Program-made: the position numbers and the translations under genes | NCBI RefSeq assembly: GCF_003584015.1 | Contig: NZ_QXFM01000066.1 | Location: forward strand, 78,010-142,009 | Reading direction: 5' to 3' | From: Aurantiacibacter xanthus | GTDB taxonomy: Bacteria > Pseudomonadota > Alphaproteobacteria > Sphingomonadales > Sphingomonadaceae | DNA: 64,000 bases | The notes under the pieces: generated by a model | The model's database searches: none | The model's input: only the letters and a program-made list of their open reading frames with translations | What the model was told of the DNA's origin: nothing | Shown: piece after piece, positions 19,557 through 28,747 of the stretch | Position numbering within the stretch: the first letter of the stretch is position 1 | How the letters are laid out: every line of letters begins with the position of its first letter

Positions 19557-21311
19557 TCAGCGCAGGGTCGAGCGCATCTGCCAGTCGAAGTCGGTGGTCG
19601 AATTCGCCGGGACCTGCACCTCGACATAGCGCACTCCGTTCTTCGTCCGCAGCCGTTGGCGGGCGAATCGGTAATCCCACCCCGCTTCCTCCCCCAGCAT
19701 GATTCGCAGCGTCACGCTGTGCAGATTGGCGTTGGTGACGCGCGCGCGCATCGGCATCCAGCGGGCACCATAGGTATCGGGCTCCGCCGCACCGAGCCGC
19801 GCGCATTGCGTGAACACTTCCGGGCTTCGACCGATATCCAGCTCGACATCCTGCCCCACCGCATAGTCGCGCAGGTCCAGTTCGTTCACCAGCAGGTCGC
19901 CCGCTGGCGAAGGTTCGAACAGCGCCATATTGCCGAGCGGCAGCGCCGCACCAAGGCCGTGCGCCTCGTCGTTTTTCGTCACCAGCATCAGCATGACGGG
20001 GGTGAAATCCGCCTGATCGTTATTATCGGGAAGCGGCGTCCACGGCGCGCACTGGTCGGCGCGATAGACGATCCTCCCCTTGACCTCGGGCCGGTCAAGA
20101 AAGGCCACCTGCTTAAGCCCCTTGGCTGAAACCGTGACCGGTTCGGGCACGCGATAGAGCTTGAGGTCGCCGAGGTCTTCCTCGCTCGCGATCATCGAGG
20201 CGGTAACGACGATTTCCTCGTCGGACTCGGCGCGCGCACGCATCGCGACCGGCGCATACATGACCATTCGCGCAGGCGGCGGGGCCGGAGGGTTAAAGGA
20301 GGCTTCGGGCGAGCCGCGCGCCGTGCTGCCAATCGGATAACAGGTCAGCCGCAAGGGCCGGGCGCGCGGCGGCTCGGCCAGACCCTCATAATCGCTCTCG
20401 ACGTTGATCGTGCCTGCCACGGCCATCAGATCGGCGTTCTCGAAGCTCTGGCCATTGTCGTTGAGCAGTGTCAGCCAGCTTACCAGCCGCAGCCGCGCAT
20501 TGTCGCGCGCCCCCGCTTCGGAGAGCGTGGCGACGTAGTTCGCCTCCCAGTCGAAGCCCCAAGCGAGGTATGACAGCGTCACCGTGTAGGTGCCGCCGCT
20601 GGCGTCACGGGTGTCGATGGAGAACACCGGCTCGGACGAGAGCCCGGCGGGCACGCGCTCGAAGGCGACACTTTCGGGCAGGCCCGAACAGCGCACCGGC
20701 TCGAAGCCCTCGCTGGTCTGGAGCACCAGACCGCCATCGGCGCGGGTGCGGACAATCGCGCTTTCGCTGGTCTGCGCCCCGGTGCCGGGGTTGGTGCGGG
20801 TGATGCGCACGCGGTTGCCAAGCGTCCCGTCGACCAGTGCGGCGGGGCTCAGGAGGTCGGCATTGCGGTTCTTCTCGATGGTGCCGCCGGGCAACCCCGT
20901 GACGATGGCCGAGACCGCCACCATGCCCTCGGCCACGCCGGTGAAGCGGATGCGCGATTCGCCCGGTGGGAGCGTGACCGTGCGGACCTCGGAGATCATC
21001 GCGAAGCCTTGCGGGTTGTCGCGGTCGAGCCGGTCGCCGGGCGCGCGGTTGGGGTCGCGGTAGATGGTGACGGCTTGTTGGGTGGGGGCGGAGGCGTCGA
21101 CGGTAGCGCGGTCTTGCGCGGCGGCGGGGGCGGCGAAGCCCAAGGCGAGTGTGAGCAGAGCGACCACTCCCCTCCCGTTTACGGGAGGGGGTGCGAGCCT
21201 TGGCAGCTCGCTGCCTGGTCGCAGCGGGGTGGGCCCTGCGGGCCCATGCCCACCCCCAGCCCCTCCCGTAAACGGGAGGGGAGTTTTGGCGCGCGATTTT
21301 CTCCGGCGCAT
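19557..21311 (-). CDS. DUF4139 domain-containing secreted protein, signal peptide interrupted by a repeat
   Basis: 584 residues. The body is a DUF4139 protein (mucoidy inhibitor A-like C-terminal beta domain; here SYLAWGFDWEANYVATL and the end VRYVEVQVPANSTTDFDW). Residues 1-8 (MRRRKSRA) look like a signal-peptide n-region and residues 49-65 (VVALLTLALGFAAPAAA) like its hydrophobic core and cleavage site, but residues 9-48 are encoded by a 120-base palindromic repeat. Export may therefore be affected, or translation may start further in. It begins 12 bases after the stop of a paralogous DUF4139 gene. Function is unknown; the family is thought to act at the cell envelope. Confidence 0.8.
   Translation of the reverse strand: MRRRKSRAKTPLPFTGGAGGGHGPAGPTPLRPGSELPRLAPPPVNGRGVVALLTLALGFAAPAAAQDRATVDASAPTQQAVTIYRDPNRAPGDRLDRDNPQGFAMISEVRTVTLPPGESRIRFTGVAEGMVAVSAIVTGLPGGTIEKNRNADLLSPAALVDGTLGNRVRITRTNPGTGAQTSESAIVRTRADGGLVLQTSEGFEPVRCSGLPESVAFERVPAGLSSEPVFSIDTRDASGGTYTVTLSYLAWGFDWEANYVATLSEAGARDNARLRLVSWLTLLNDNGQSFENADLMAVAGTINVESDYEGLAEPPRARPLRLTCYPIGSTARGSPEASFNPPAPPPARMVMYAPVAMRARAESDEEIVVTASMIASEEDLGDLKLYRVPEPVTVSAKGLKQVAFLDRPEVKGRIVYRADQCAPWTPLPDNNDQADFTPVMLMLVTKNDEAHGLGAALPLGNMALFEPSPAGDLLVNELDLRDYAVGQDVELDIGRSPEVFTQCARLGAAEPDTYGARWMPMRARVTNANLHSVTLRIMLGEEAGWDYRFARQRLRTKNGVRYVEVQVPANSTTDFDWQMRSTLR
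21167..21285. repeat. CTCCCCTCCC-family palindromic repeat inside a coding region
   Basis: Hairpins CCCCTCCCGTTTACGGGAGGGG (21169-21190 region) and CCCCTCCCGTAAACGGGAGGGG (21260-21281) bracket about 70 bases and also mirror each other. The element lies in frame within the signal-peptide region of the DUF4139 gene and accounts for 40 codons. It is the same family as the intergenic copies at 7073-7188 and 51416-51507. Confidence 0.8.
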
Positions 21312-21322
21312 CGCCCGCGCCC

Positions 21323-22804
21323 TCAGTACTTCGTCTCGTAAGTCACGCGCACCACGCGCTCGCCGTTGGCGGGCACGGTCACGCGGTAAAGGCGAGTGTC
21401 GGCGTTCACCTGCTCGCCCGCGATATCCTCCGAGACCACGCGGTAGTCATTGGCCCAATAGCCGCGATCCAGCCCCGACTGACGGAACTCGACCGTAACT
21501 GGCGCGCTCTTGGCATTGGTGAAGCTGTAGCGCATCGTGGTGCGATAGTAGTCGACCGCCCGGTCGACCTCGACTTCGCGGGTCACTTCGCCGTTCTCGA
21601 TCACCCGGTAGCGCGCCGAGCGCTCGTAGTCGGCGGCAGTGATCTTGTCGCGGCGCTCGACCTCGACCTTGCTGAACACGTCGAAGGCATCGCCGGTGCG
21701 CAGCGACAGCACGCTGCCCATCGGGGTGTGGCCGATGGAGTTTTCGCCGATAAACTGCGGGTTTCCGCTCGCATCGCGCTGGTAGAACCGCACGGTGCCC
21801 GCGGGCAGCGCATCGCCCAGCCCGCCTTCGCGCGAGGAATTGAAGCTGATCGCGGAGGAGACGCTCTGCCAGTCGTCCCAGGTTGCCAGCCAGCCCGCAC
21901 CCGCCGAATAGACGCGGCTCGCGGGAACCCCCTGCACATCGAGAAAACTGACCTGCTTGGTCTGGTTGTTGGCAATCGTGGTGCGGCCCTCGATCGGGTA
22001 GAGATAAAAGTCGCCCAGCCGTTCGCGCTCGGCGCTCTGGGTGCCGGGGCGCACCATGTCAGTGCGGCGCATGGGGCGACCGCCGCCCACGTTACCCGCC
22101 ACCAGCAATGTGTCGGCATTGGTGAAGGTGGTGCCGGTGGTGTTGGTGAGCGTCACCCAGCCCTGCATATCGACCGTGCCCTTCGCCTCATCGAACAGCG
22201 CGACATAGTCGCTCGACCAGCCGAGGCCGGGGGTGAGATAGCGGATCGAGGCAGGCCGCGTGCCGCCGCGCGAACTTTCAAGGTTCACCGAGAGCGTGGG
22301 CCGCGCGCGCAGGTTGGGCGGCAGCTCGTCGAAGATCACGCGCACCGGCAGGCCATCGTCGCGCAGCACCTCGACCTGTCCGTTCACGCGGATCACCACT
22401 CCGCCCACGGTCGAGAGCACCTCGGCACGTTGGCGGGTTTCCGCGCCGGTGGCGGGGTTGGTGCGGATCAGCGTCACCTCCTGCCCCACGGCCTTTTCCA
22501 TCAGCTTTTGCGGGGTCAGCAGGTCGAAGTCGAAGTTCTGCTCGATGATAGACGTATCTGCGGCGTTGAAGCTCAGCGTCTCGGGCCGGATCATCGCCGA
22601 GACATCGGGGAAGGTCACGGTCGAGCGGCCGCGCGCGATATCGAGCTGGCGCACATCCTGCACCAGGCTCTGCCCGTTGTTGTAGATCGTCACTGCGAGA
22701 TCGCCCTGCGCGCTCGGCTCATTGGGGTCGCTCTGGGCCGAGGCGCTGGCGGCAGTGGCAGCGAGCAGGCAGGCGACGAACGTGGTGCGGGCGTGGCTGA
22801 GCAT
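21323..22804 (-). CDS. DUF4139 domain-containing secreted protein
   Basis: 493 residues with a clear Sec signal peptide (MLSHARTTFVACLLAATAASASAQ). The mature part begins DLAVTIYNNGQSLVQDVRQLDI, typical of DUF4139 proteins, and contains the paired beta-sandwich hallmark GLGWSSDYVALFD followed by GWVTLTNTTGTTFTNADTLLVAGNV. It is the intact paralogue of the gene directly downstream, and they probably form a two-gene operon. Function is not established; the family is annotated only as a domain of unknown function. Confidence 0.82.
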   Translation of the reverse strand: MLSHARTTFVACLLAATAASASAQSDPNEPSAQGDLAVTIYNNGQSLVQDVRQLDIARGRSTVTFPDVSAMIRPETLSFNAADTSIIEQNFDFDLLTPQKLMEKAVGQEVTLIRTNPATGAETRQRAEVLSTVGGVVIRVNGQVEVLRDDGLPVRVIFDELPPNLRARPTLSVNLESSRGGTRPASIRYLTPGLGWSSDYVALFDEAKGTVDMQGWVTLTNTTGTTFTNADTLLVAGNVGGGRPMRRTDMVRPGTQSAERERLGDFYLYPIEGRTTIANNQTKQVSFLDVQGVPASRVYSAGAGWLATWDDWQSVSSAISFNSSREGGLGDALPAGTVRFYQRDASGNPQFIGENSIGHTPMGSVLSLRTGDAFDVFSKVEVERRDKITAADYERSARYRVIENGEVTREVEVDRAVDYYRTTMRYSFTNAKSAPVTVEFRQSGLDRGYWANDYRVVSEDIAGEQVNADTRLYRVTVPANGERVVRVTYETKY

Positions 22805-22885
22805 CTGGCGAATCTTCCCTCTCGTAAAGCTTACATTGAGATAGCACGGCCTGAGCGCGCGCTGAACAGTGCGGGCGGCAGAGGA

Positions 22886-25387
22886 TCAGCCCCGGCGCGA
22901 ACTGGCGGTCAGCACCTCGGCGACCTTGTCGGCGATCTGCTGCACGCTGAAGGGCTTGGGAATGAAGTGCATGGCCACGATGTCGATCTGGTCGCGCAGC
23001 TGCGCCTCGGCATAGCCCGACATGAACAGGATCGGCAAATCGGGCGCAACCTCGCGGATCGCCAGCGCCATGGCCGGGCCGTCCATCGCGGGCATCACCA
23101 CGTCGGTTACGACAAGGTCGAACTGCTCGCCGCCGCGCACGATATCGAGGCCTTCGTCGCCATCGCTGGCGGTGGTCACCTCGTAGCCCTGCCGCGTCAG
23201 CGCGCGTTCGGCCACGGCGCGCACCATGTCTTCGTCCTCGACCAGCAGGATACGCCCGCCGCCCGCCCAGTTGCGCGCTTCCTCAGGGGGCTCGACCTTC
23301 TTCAGGTCTTCCTCGCTCGCCTCGTGGACGGGCAGGTAAATCGTGAAGCGCGCCCCGGCTGGCTTGCCGTTGGCGCCCTGCACGTTGCTGGCAAAGATGA
23401 AGCCGCCCGACTGCTTGACGATGCCATAGACGGTCGAAAGGCCGAGCCCGGTGCCCTTGCCGATTTCCTTGGTGGTGAAGAACGGCTCGAAGATCTTGCC
23501 GATGACCGCGGGCGCAATGCCGCCGCCGGTGTCCTCGGCGATCAGCGCGGTATATTCGCCCGCCGGGATGATTTCCGAACCCATGCGCCGGATGTCACTC
23601 GCCCCCACGCGCCGGGTGGTGAAGGTGAGCGTCCCGCTCGCCCCCTCGCCGCCGCCGCTCGACTGGATCGCGTCGCGCGCGTTGACTGCGAGGTTCATGA
23701 TCACCTGTTCGAGCTGACGCGGATCGGCGCGCACGGCCCCGAGGTTGCGGTCATGCCGCACCTCCAGCGTGATCTTCGCGCCGAGCAAACGCTTCAGCAT
23801 CTGCGTGACCTCGCTCATTACGTCGGGCAGTTGCAGTACTTCGGGCTGCAAGGTCTGCTGGCGCGAGAAGGCGAGCAACTGGCGGGTCAGGCTCGCCGCA
23901 CGGTTCGAGTTGGCCTTGATCTGCTGGATATCGTCATAGTCGCTGTCACCCGGCGTGTGGCGCAGCAGCATGAGGTCGCAATAGCCGATGATCGCGGTCA
24001 GCACGTTGTTGAAGTCGTGCGCCACGCCGCCTGCGAGCTGACCCACCGCCTGCATCTTGGTCGCCTGCGCGACCTGGCGGCGCAGGCGCGTCTCCTCGGT
24101 GGTGTCGGCAAGACTGAGCAGCACGGCGGCCTCGCCCATGCCGCGCACGCCGGCAAGGCCGAGGCTGGCCGGTTCGTCAGGCTCAACCGAAAGCCTGACC
24201 GCAATATCACCGCTCGACGCCGGGCCTTGGGCATAGCGGCGCACGGCATCGCTCATCGCGGTCTTGTCGCGCGCGATCACGAGGTCGGAAGGGTAAGGCG
24301 GCAGGTTATGCCGGTCGAGCCCGGCGGCGCGGCGGAACGCGGGGTTGGCGAACAGGAACCGACCGTCGCGGTCGGTCATCGCCAGACCCAGCGGCAATTG
24401 TTCCAGCAAGGCCTCCAGCTGTGCGGCCTGCCCCTTGGCATCGCCGCCCGAACTGCCCAGCCCCATCCCGGCATCGACCATCAGCAGCAACGAAGCAGGC
24501 TCCGCCGCAGCGGTCGCTCTGCTCGCCGGGGAGGCAGCCTCGGCCTCGGGCGAGACGAGCGGCACTTGCCACAAGGTCTGCGGCGAGCCCTTGCGCCCTT
24601 CGCGCGCGAAATGAATGCGGTCGCGGTCGTCGGTCCGCAGCAGCGCGGCAAATTCCTGCCCGGCGAGCGTTGCCGAGCCATCGCCGCAGGCGCGCGTCGC
24701 TAGTTCGCTGTTGGCGGCCAGGATCGTGCCTTCCGGGCCGACCAGAGCCAGGCACAGCCCCGCCTCGCCGAACATCGTCCCGAACGGTCCGCGCAGCCAC
24801 GCGGCCATGTCGGCCAGCATGTCGACCTCTTCAATCGGCGCGAACGACCAGATCATATATTCGTCGCCCCGCCCCGCCCGGCGCGCCCCGACTCGCCAGC
24901 GCCGCCCGGCATCGGTCACCTCGCGCACGGTCGCCTCGCCGTCGCGCCAGGCCTCGCGCCCGATGACTGCCAACGCTTCGCTGCCGCCCGCATCGAGCAC
25001 CATGCGCGGCGGTGCATGAAGGCTGCCGAAGGCCTGCTCGAACGCAGGATTGGCGCAAACGAGCCGGTTGGCCCGGTCGGTGATCGCGATCGCCGCCGTC
25101 GCCTTGCCCTGCACCGCCCCGCCCGTACTCTCGATGGCGGCGAGCGTGACCGACCAGTCGGGCGGGGTCTGCTCGACATCGGCGGCGGGGCGCTGCCCGC
25201 GCATGACCAGCGCCGCGGCCAGCATCATTCCCGCCAGCCCGCAGGCAAAGCCCAGCGCGACCAGCGGCATCCCGCTCACCCAGTAGATCAGCCCCCCGCT
25301 CGCTACGAGCGCAAGCACAAGCCCCGCCAGCTCGATCGCGAGCCGGGCGTTGTTTGTCTCATCGGGTATCGTCAGTGCCTGCTTCAC
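22886..25387 (-). CDS. cckA: Hybrid sensor histidine kinase CckA
   Basis: About 833 residues: two N-terminal membrane segments (LVLALVASGGLIYWV, LVALGFACGLAGMML), PAS-like domains, a HisKA/HATPase core with the phospho-accepting His near 457 in GQLAGGVAHDFNNVLTAI, the N-box NLAVNARDAI and G-box GTGLGLSTVYGIV, then a receiver domain with Asp near 762 (VVTDVVMPAMDG). The H-box neighbourhood (YDDIQQIKANSNRAASLTRQLLAFSRQQTLQPEVL) is diagnostic for CckA, which phosphorylates ChpT and so controls CtrA in alphaproteobacteria. A GTG at 25387 overlaps the upstream stop as GTGA and is preferred; a GTG at 25432 is the alternative. Confidence 0.9.
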   Translation of the reverse strand: MKQALTIPDETNNARLAIELAGLVLALVASGGLIYWVSGMPLVALGFACGLAGMMLAAALVMRGQRPAADVEQTPPDWSVTLAAIESTGGAVQGKATAAIAITDRANRLVCANPAFEQAFGSLHAPPRMVLDAGGSEALAVIGREAWRDGEATVREVTDAGRRWRVGARRAGRGDEYMIWSFAPIEEVDMLADMAAWLRGPFGTMFGEAGLCLALVGPEGTILAANSELATRACGDGSATLAGQEFAALLRTDDRDRIHFAREGRKGSPQTLWQVPLVSPEAEAASPASRATAAAEPASLLLMVDAGMGLGSSGGDAKGQAAQLEALLEQLPLGLAMTDRDGRFLFANPAFRRAAGLDRHNLPPYPSDLVIARDKTAMSDAVRRYAQGPASSGDIAVRLSVEPDEPASLGLAGVRGMGEAAVLLSLADTTEETRLRRQVAQATKMQAVGQLAGGVAHDFNNVLTAIIGYCDLMLLRHTPGDSDYDDIQQIKANSNRAASLTRQLLAFSRQQTLQPEVLQLPDVMSEVTQMLKRLLGAKITLEVRHDRNLGAVRADPRQLEQVIMNLAVNARDAIQSSGGGEGASGTLTFTTRRVGASDIRRMGSEIIPAGEYTALIAEDTGGGIAPAVIGKIFEPFFTTKEIGKGTGLGLSTVYGIVKQSGGFIFASNVQGANGKPAGARFTIYLPVHEASEEDLKKVEPPEEARNWAGGGRILLVEDEDMVRAVAERALTRQGYEVTTASDGDEGLDIVRGGEQFDLVVTDVVMPAMDGPAMALAIREVAPDLPILFMSGYAEAQLRDQIDIVAMHFIPKPFSVQQIADKVAEVLTASSRRG

Positions 25388-25968
25388 TCGGCGGGGTGTA
25401 GCAGCTTTGCCCGCGCCGGTCTCCGGTTCCACCTGCGCGCGACAAGAAACCGCCAGACGAACCCGCTGACCAGATAACCGAGCGCGGCGGTGACGACTGA
25501 AAGAACGATGAAGCCGAAGGCCGTCACCCCGGCGGTTTCGAGGAACCAGCCGAACTTGTCCCAGAACCCGCCCGCCGACAGGCTGGGATTGGCCGCATTG
25601 AACGTCGCCGCATCGACCTTGAGCACGAGGCGGCCGACCTTGTTCGCCACCACCAGCCAGAACGGCACGGTGAACGGATTGGTCACGAAGGTGAGCAGCG
25701 CCGCCACCGGCAGGTTAGCCCGCGCCGGGAGCGCGAGGAAGGCGGCGAGAAAAATCTGCCCGATCGGCACGATAAAGGCGGCAAACAGGCCCAGTGCGAC
25801 TCCACGCGGAACCGAACGGCGCGTGAACCGCCACAGCTCGGAATGCAGGAACCGGTGCGCAATCGGCGCCAGCCAGCGGTTGCGCGCCATCTCCTCACGC
25901 TGCGGCATAGCGGGCAGCAGCGAGCGCCAGCCGCCTTTCGCCCTGTTGTCGCGCTTGTCGTGGGTCAT
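25384..25968 (-). CDS. DUF2062 domain-containing membrane protein
   Basis: 194 residues. The core RGVALGLFAAFIVPIGQIFLAAFLALPARANLPVAALLTFVTNPFT and a second hydrophobic stretch (FGFIVLSVVTAALGYLVSGFVW) are characteristic of DUF2062 inner-membrane proteins, often found next to glycosyltransferases or, in alphaproteobacteria, cckA. Function is unknown. It overlaps cckA by four bases (GTGA), so the two are likely translationally coupled. Confidence 0.87.
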   Translation of the reverse strand: MTHDKRDNRAKGGWRSLLPAMPQREEMARNRWLAPIAHRFLHSELWRFTRRSVPRGVALGLFAAFIVPIGQIFLAAFLALPARANLPVAALLTFVTNPFTVPFWLVVANKVGRLVLKVDAATFNAANPSLSAGGFWDKFGWFLETAGVTAFGFIVLSVVTAALGYLVSGFVWRFLVARRWNRRPARAKLLHPAE

Positions 25969-26097
25969 TGCGGGGGCGCTCTTACACCTTTGTTGAGCCT
26001 GCGACAGCGGTCTTTAGACGGGAAGAGAAAAACCATCGCTTAACGGCGTGTTCCGATTCCTACGAGGCATCGCGGCCTCGGGCGTGCTGACTTCGCG

Positions 26098-26580
26098 TCA
26101 GCCTTTTTCGCGCATCAGCCGCGCCTTGTCGCGCTGCCAGTCGCGGTCCTTGATCGCGGCGCGTTTGTCATGGGTCTGCTTGCCCTTGGCCAAGGCCAGC
26201 TCGACCTTGGCGCGCCCGCGCGAATTGAAGTAGACGCTCAGCGGCACCAGCGTCATGCCCTTGCGCTCGACCGCACCGAACATCTTCTCGATCTCGCGGC
26301 CCGCCAGCAGCAGCTTGCGCGGCCGCTTGGGGGTGTGGTTGAAGCGGTTGCCGTGACTGAACTCGGGAATGTTCGAGTTGACCAGCCAGACCTCGCCGTC
26401 CTTCACCTCGGCATAGCTTTCGGCAATGTTGCCCTCGCCCTGACGCAGCGACTTCACCTCGGTGCCGGTCAGCACGAGCCCTGCCTCGTAGACATCCTCG
26501 ATATGATAGTTGTACTTCGCCTTGCGGTTTTCCGCGACGATCTTGAGCTTGTCGAAGGTGGTGGGTTTAGGGCGCGCCAT
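26098..26580 (-). CDS. smpB: SsrA-binding protein
   Basis: 160-residue partner of tmRNA in rescue of stalled ribosomes. The opening [34 protein letters not shown], the central [15 protein letters not shown] and the basic C-terminal tail [26 protein letters not shown] are diagnostic. The frame is open far upstream, but the protein begins at [11 protein letters not shown]; an ATG 12 bases further up (MAPT) is possible. In many alphaproteobacteria smpB is beside dapA; here an S9 peptidase gene on the other strand separates them. Confidence 0.96.
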   Translation of the reverse strand: MARPKPTTFDKLKIVAENRKAKYNYHIEDVYEAGLVLTGTEVKSLRQGEGNIAESYAEVKDGEVWLVNSNIPEFSHGNRFNHTPKRPRKLLLAGREIEKMFGAVERKGMTLVPLSVYFNSRGRAKVELALAKGKQTHDKRAAIKDRDWQRDKARLMREKG

Positions 26581-26742
26581 GGTCGGTGCCATGTAGTGTG
26601 GGCAAAGGCCTTTTGCAAAGCGTTCACGCAGTCGCACGAAAAGGCCGCGAAGAGACCGCCAAAAGTTCCAGATCATACTTGTATTGCCACGAACGATCCC
26701 GCAACTCTTCCGACAGTGGGGAAACAAGGGGTAGTTTTCGCA

Positions 26743-28701
26743 ATGACTACGATAATTGTTCGGCTGGTGCGGCCCTTTGCCGTTCTGGCTCTGGCAGCCT
26801 TTTCTTCGCCATCGGCTCTGGCACAGGAGGTGCCGCCGCTCGCAGCCTATGGGGAGCTGCCGGGGGTGGAGGACATGGCGATCTCGCGCTCCGGCAAGCA
26901 TCTCGCGGTGTTCACGACGCTCGGCGAGACGCGGCAGGTTATTGTATTTGACGACGAACTGAACAGCGTGCGCCGCGCGACAGTTGATGACATGAAATTT
27001 CGCGGCTTCAACTTCGTCGGCGACGAGGCTTTGCTGATCGTACGCAGCGAGACAGTCGACGTGTCCGGTTTCGTGGCCGACAAGTACGAGATCAGCCAGG
27101 GGCTGGTTCTCCCGCTTCAGAACAATGCGCAGGCTGCGCTGGTATTCGGCGGCACCTCCGCGGTGATGAACGCGGTTTTCGGCAACTACGGGTTGCGCGC
27201 CAGCGCCGACGGCTGGCAAGGCTTCTTCGGCGCGGTCGAATATGGCCGCAATCACAAGGGCGATCGCGTTTTCGAGCACGGTCGTCCGGCTCTCTATCGC
27301 TACGACTTTGCTACCGGCGGGCAACGGCGCGTGGCGCGAGCCCCGGCAGAGGGCGTCCGCCGCAAGTGGCTGGTCGACGGTGCAGGCGAAGTTGCCGCCG
27401 AGCTCGATGTGATCGAATTGTCCGGCAGCTGGACGATTCGCAACAGCGCCAACCGGACGCTCGCCGAAGGGCGTGACCTGCAGGGTAACGTCGGGCTGGT
27501 CGGCCTTGGCGCGCGTGGCGACACCGTGATTTACGTTCAGCGGGACCAGCAAAGCGGCAACGATCTCTGGTTCGAGGTGCCGCTGGCAGGAGGAGAGGCG
27601 CAGCCATTCCTTGCCGATGTGGCGATCGACCGGTTTTACTGGGACCCGGCCAATGGCCAGTTGCTCGGCTACCTCGCGGATGAGGAAGGCGCCGAACCGG
27701 TGATGTTCGATGCCGAACTGCAACACCGCGCGCAGATGGTGGAAAGGGCCTTCGCGGGCAACAATGCCCGAATCATGGAGTGGACGCCCGATTTCTCAAA
27801 GGTGATCGTGCACACGCAAGGCAGTCAGGATAGCGGCACCTGGTTCCTCGTCGATGTCGATGCCCGCAAGGCCGAGCCGTTCGGCTACGACCGGCCGTTG
27901 ATCGGCTCGGATCAGGTCGGCCCGGTCTCGACCTTGGCCTACACCGCACAGGACGGGCTGGAGATGGACGCGGTGGTGACCCTCCCGCCGGGTCGCGAGG
28001 CAGCGGGTCTTCCCGTCGTCGTGCTCCCGCACGGCGGTCCCCACATGCATGATGCAGAAGGGTTCGACTGGTGGGCGCAGGCTTTCGCCTCGCGCGGCTA
28101 TGCCGTGATCCAGCCCAACTTTCGCGGTTCCACCGGTCGCGGGCAGGACTTTGAACGCGCAGGCTACGGCGAGTGGGGCCGCAAGATGCAGACCGACATC
28201 TCCGATGCCCTCGCCGCACTGGCCGAGCAGGGTGTGGTCGATCCGTCGCGCGCCTGCATCGTCGGCGCGAGCTACGGCGGCTATGCCGCGCTTGCCGGCG
28301 TGACCTTGCAGCAGGGGCTTTACCGTTGCGCGGTCTCGGTGGCGGGAATTGGCGACATCGGCCTGATGTACCGCACAGAAAACCGCGAATCGGGACGCAA
28401 CCCCCTGTTCAGACGCTCACTGCGCGAGGAACTGGGCGATTCGCGCGGGTGGGATGCGATCTCGCCGCGCAGGTTCGCGGCGCAGGCCGATGCCCCGATC
28501 CTGCTGATCCACGGGCGCGACGATACGGTGGTCAACTTCGAGCAAAGCGCCAGGATGGCCGATGCGCTCAAGGATGCCGGCAAGCCCTATCGGCTGGTGG
28601 AACTGGCGGGCGAAGACCACTGGCTGTCGCTCGCCGTGACGCGCCAGCAGATGCTGACCGAAACCATGGCCTTCGTGCAGGAGCACAATCCGGCAGACTA
28701 G
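26743..28701 (+). CDS. S9 family serine peptidase (prolyl-oligopeptidase-like), secreted
   Basis: 652 residues with a Sec signal peptide ([28 protein letters not shown]). A beta-propeller-like N-terminal part precedes an alpha/beta-hydrolase domain from about residue 400, with Ser510 ([10 protein letters not shown]), Asp594 ([10 protein letters not shown]) and His626 (GEDHWLS) as the expected catalytic triad. This organisation is typical of the acylaminoacyl-peptidase/DPP-IV branch found in many copies in Sphingomonadales, probably periplasmic. The start is set at 26743 because the open frame upstream covers smpB in antisense and has no family-like sequence. It is monocistronic, flanked by smpB and dapA on the other strand. 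Confidence 0.88.
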   Translation: MTTIIVRLVRPFAVLALAAFSSPSALAQEVPPLAAYGELPGVEDMAISRSGKHLAVFTTLGETRQVIVFDDELNSVRRATVDDMKFRGFNFVGDEALLIVRSETVDVSGFVADKYEISQGLVLPLQNNAQAALVFGGTSAVMNAVFGNYGLRASADGWQGFFGAVEYGRNHKGDRVFEHGRPALYRYDFATGGQRRVARAPAEGVRRKWLVDGAGEVAAELDVIELSGSWTIRNSANRTLAEGRDLQGNVGLVGLGARGDTVIYVQRDQQSGNDLWFEVPLAGGEAQPFLADVAIDRFYWDPANGQLLGYLADEEGAEPVMFDAELQHRAQMVERAFAGNNARIMEWTPDFSKVIVHTQGSQDSGTWFLVDVDARKAEPFGYDRPLIGSDQVGPVSTLAYTAQDGLEMDAVVTLPPGREAAGLPVVVLPHGGPHMHDAEGFDWWAQAFASRGYAVIQPNFRGSTGRGQDFERAGYGEWGRKMQTDISDALAALAEQGVVDPSRACIVGASYGGYAALAGVTLQQGLYRCAVSVAGIGDIGLMYRTENRESGRNPLFRRSLREELGDSRGWDAISPRRFAAQADAPILLIHGRDDTVVNFEQSARMADALKDAGKPYRLVELAGEDHWLSLAVTRQQMLTETMAFVQEHNPAD

Positions 28702-28747
28702 ACCGGCGCATCAGGCAGGTGGAAGGGCTGGTGGAAGGGCTGGCGGA

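Noticed and set aside
21728..24703. 991-codon plus-strand frame antisense to a DUF4139 gene and cckA
   Set aside because: Shadow frame caused by high GC at third codon positions; crosses the boundary of two real genes and lacks recognisable motifs.
26581..27726. Long N-terminal extension of smpB in open frame
   Set aside because: SmpB proteins are about 160 residues; the extension is antisense to the S9 peptidase.
28719..28746. Tandem GGTGGAAGGGCT repeat between the S9 peptidase and dapA
   Set aside because: Only two copies of 12 bases; most likely a chance or slippage product without function.
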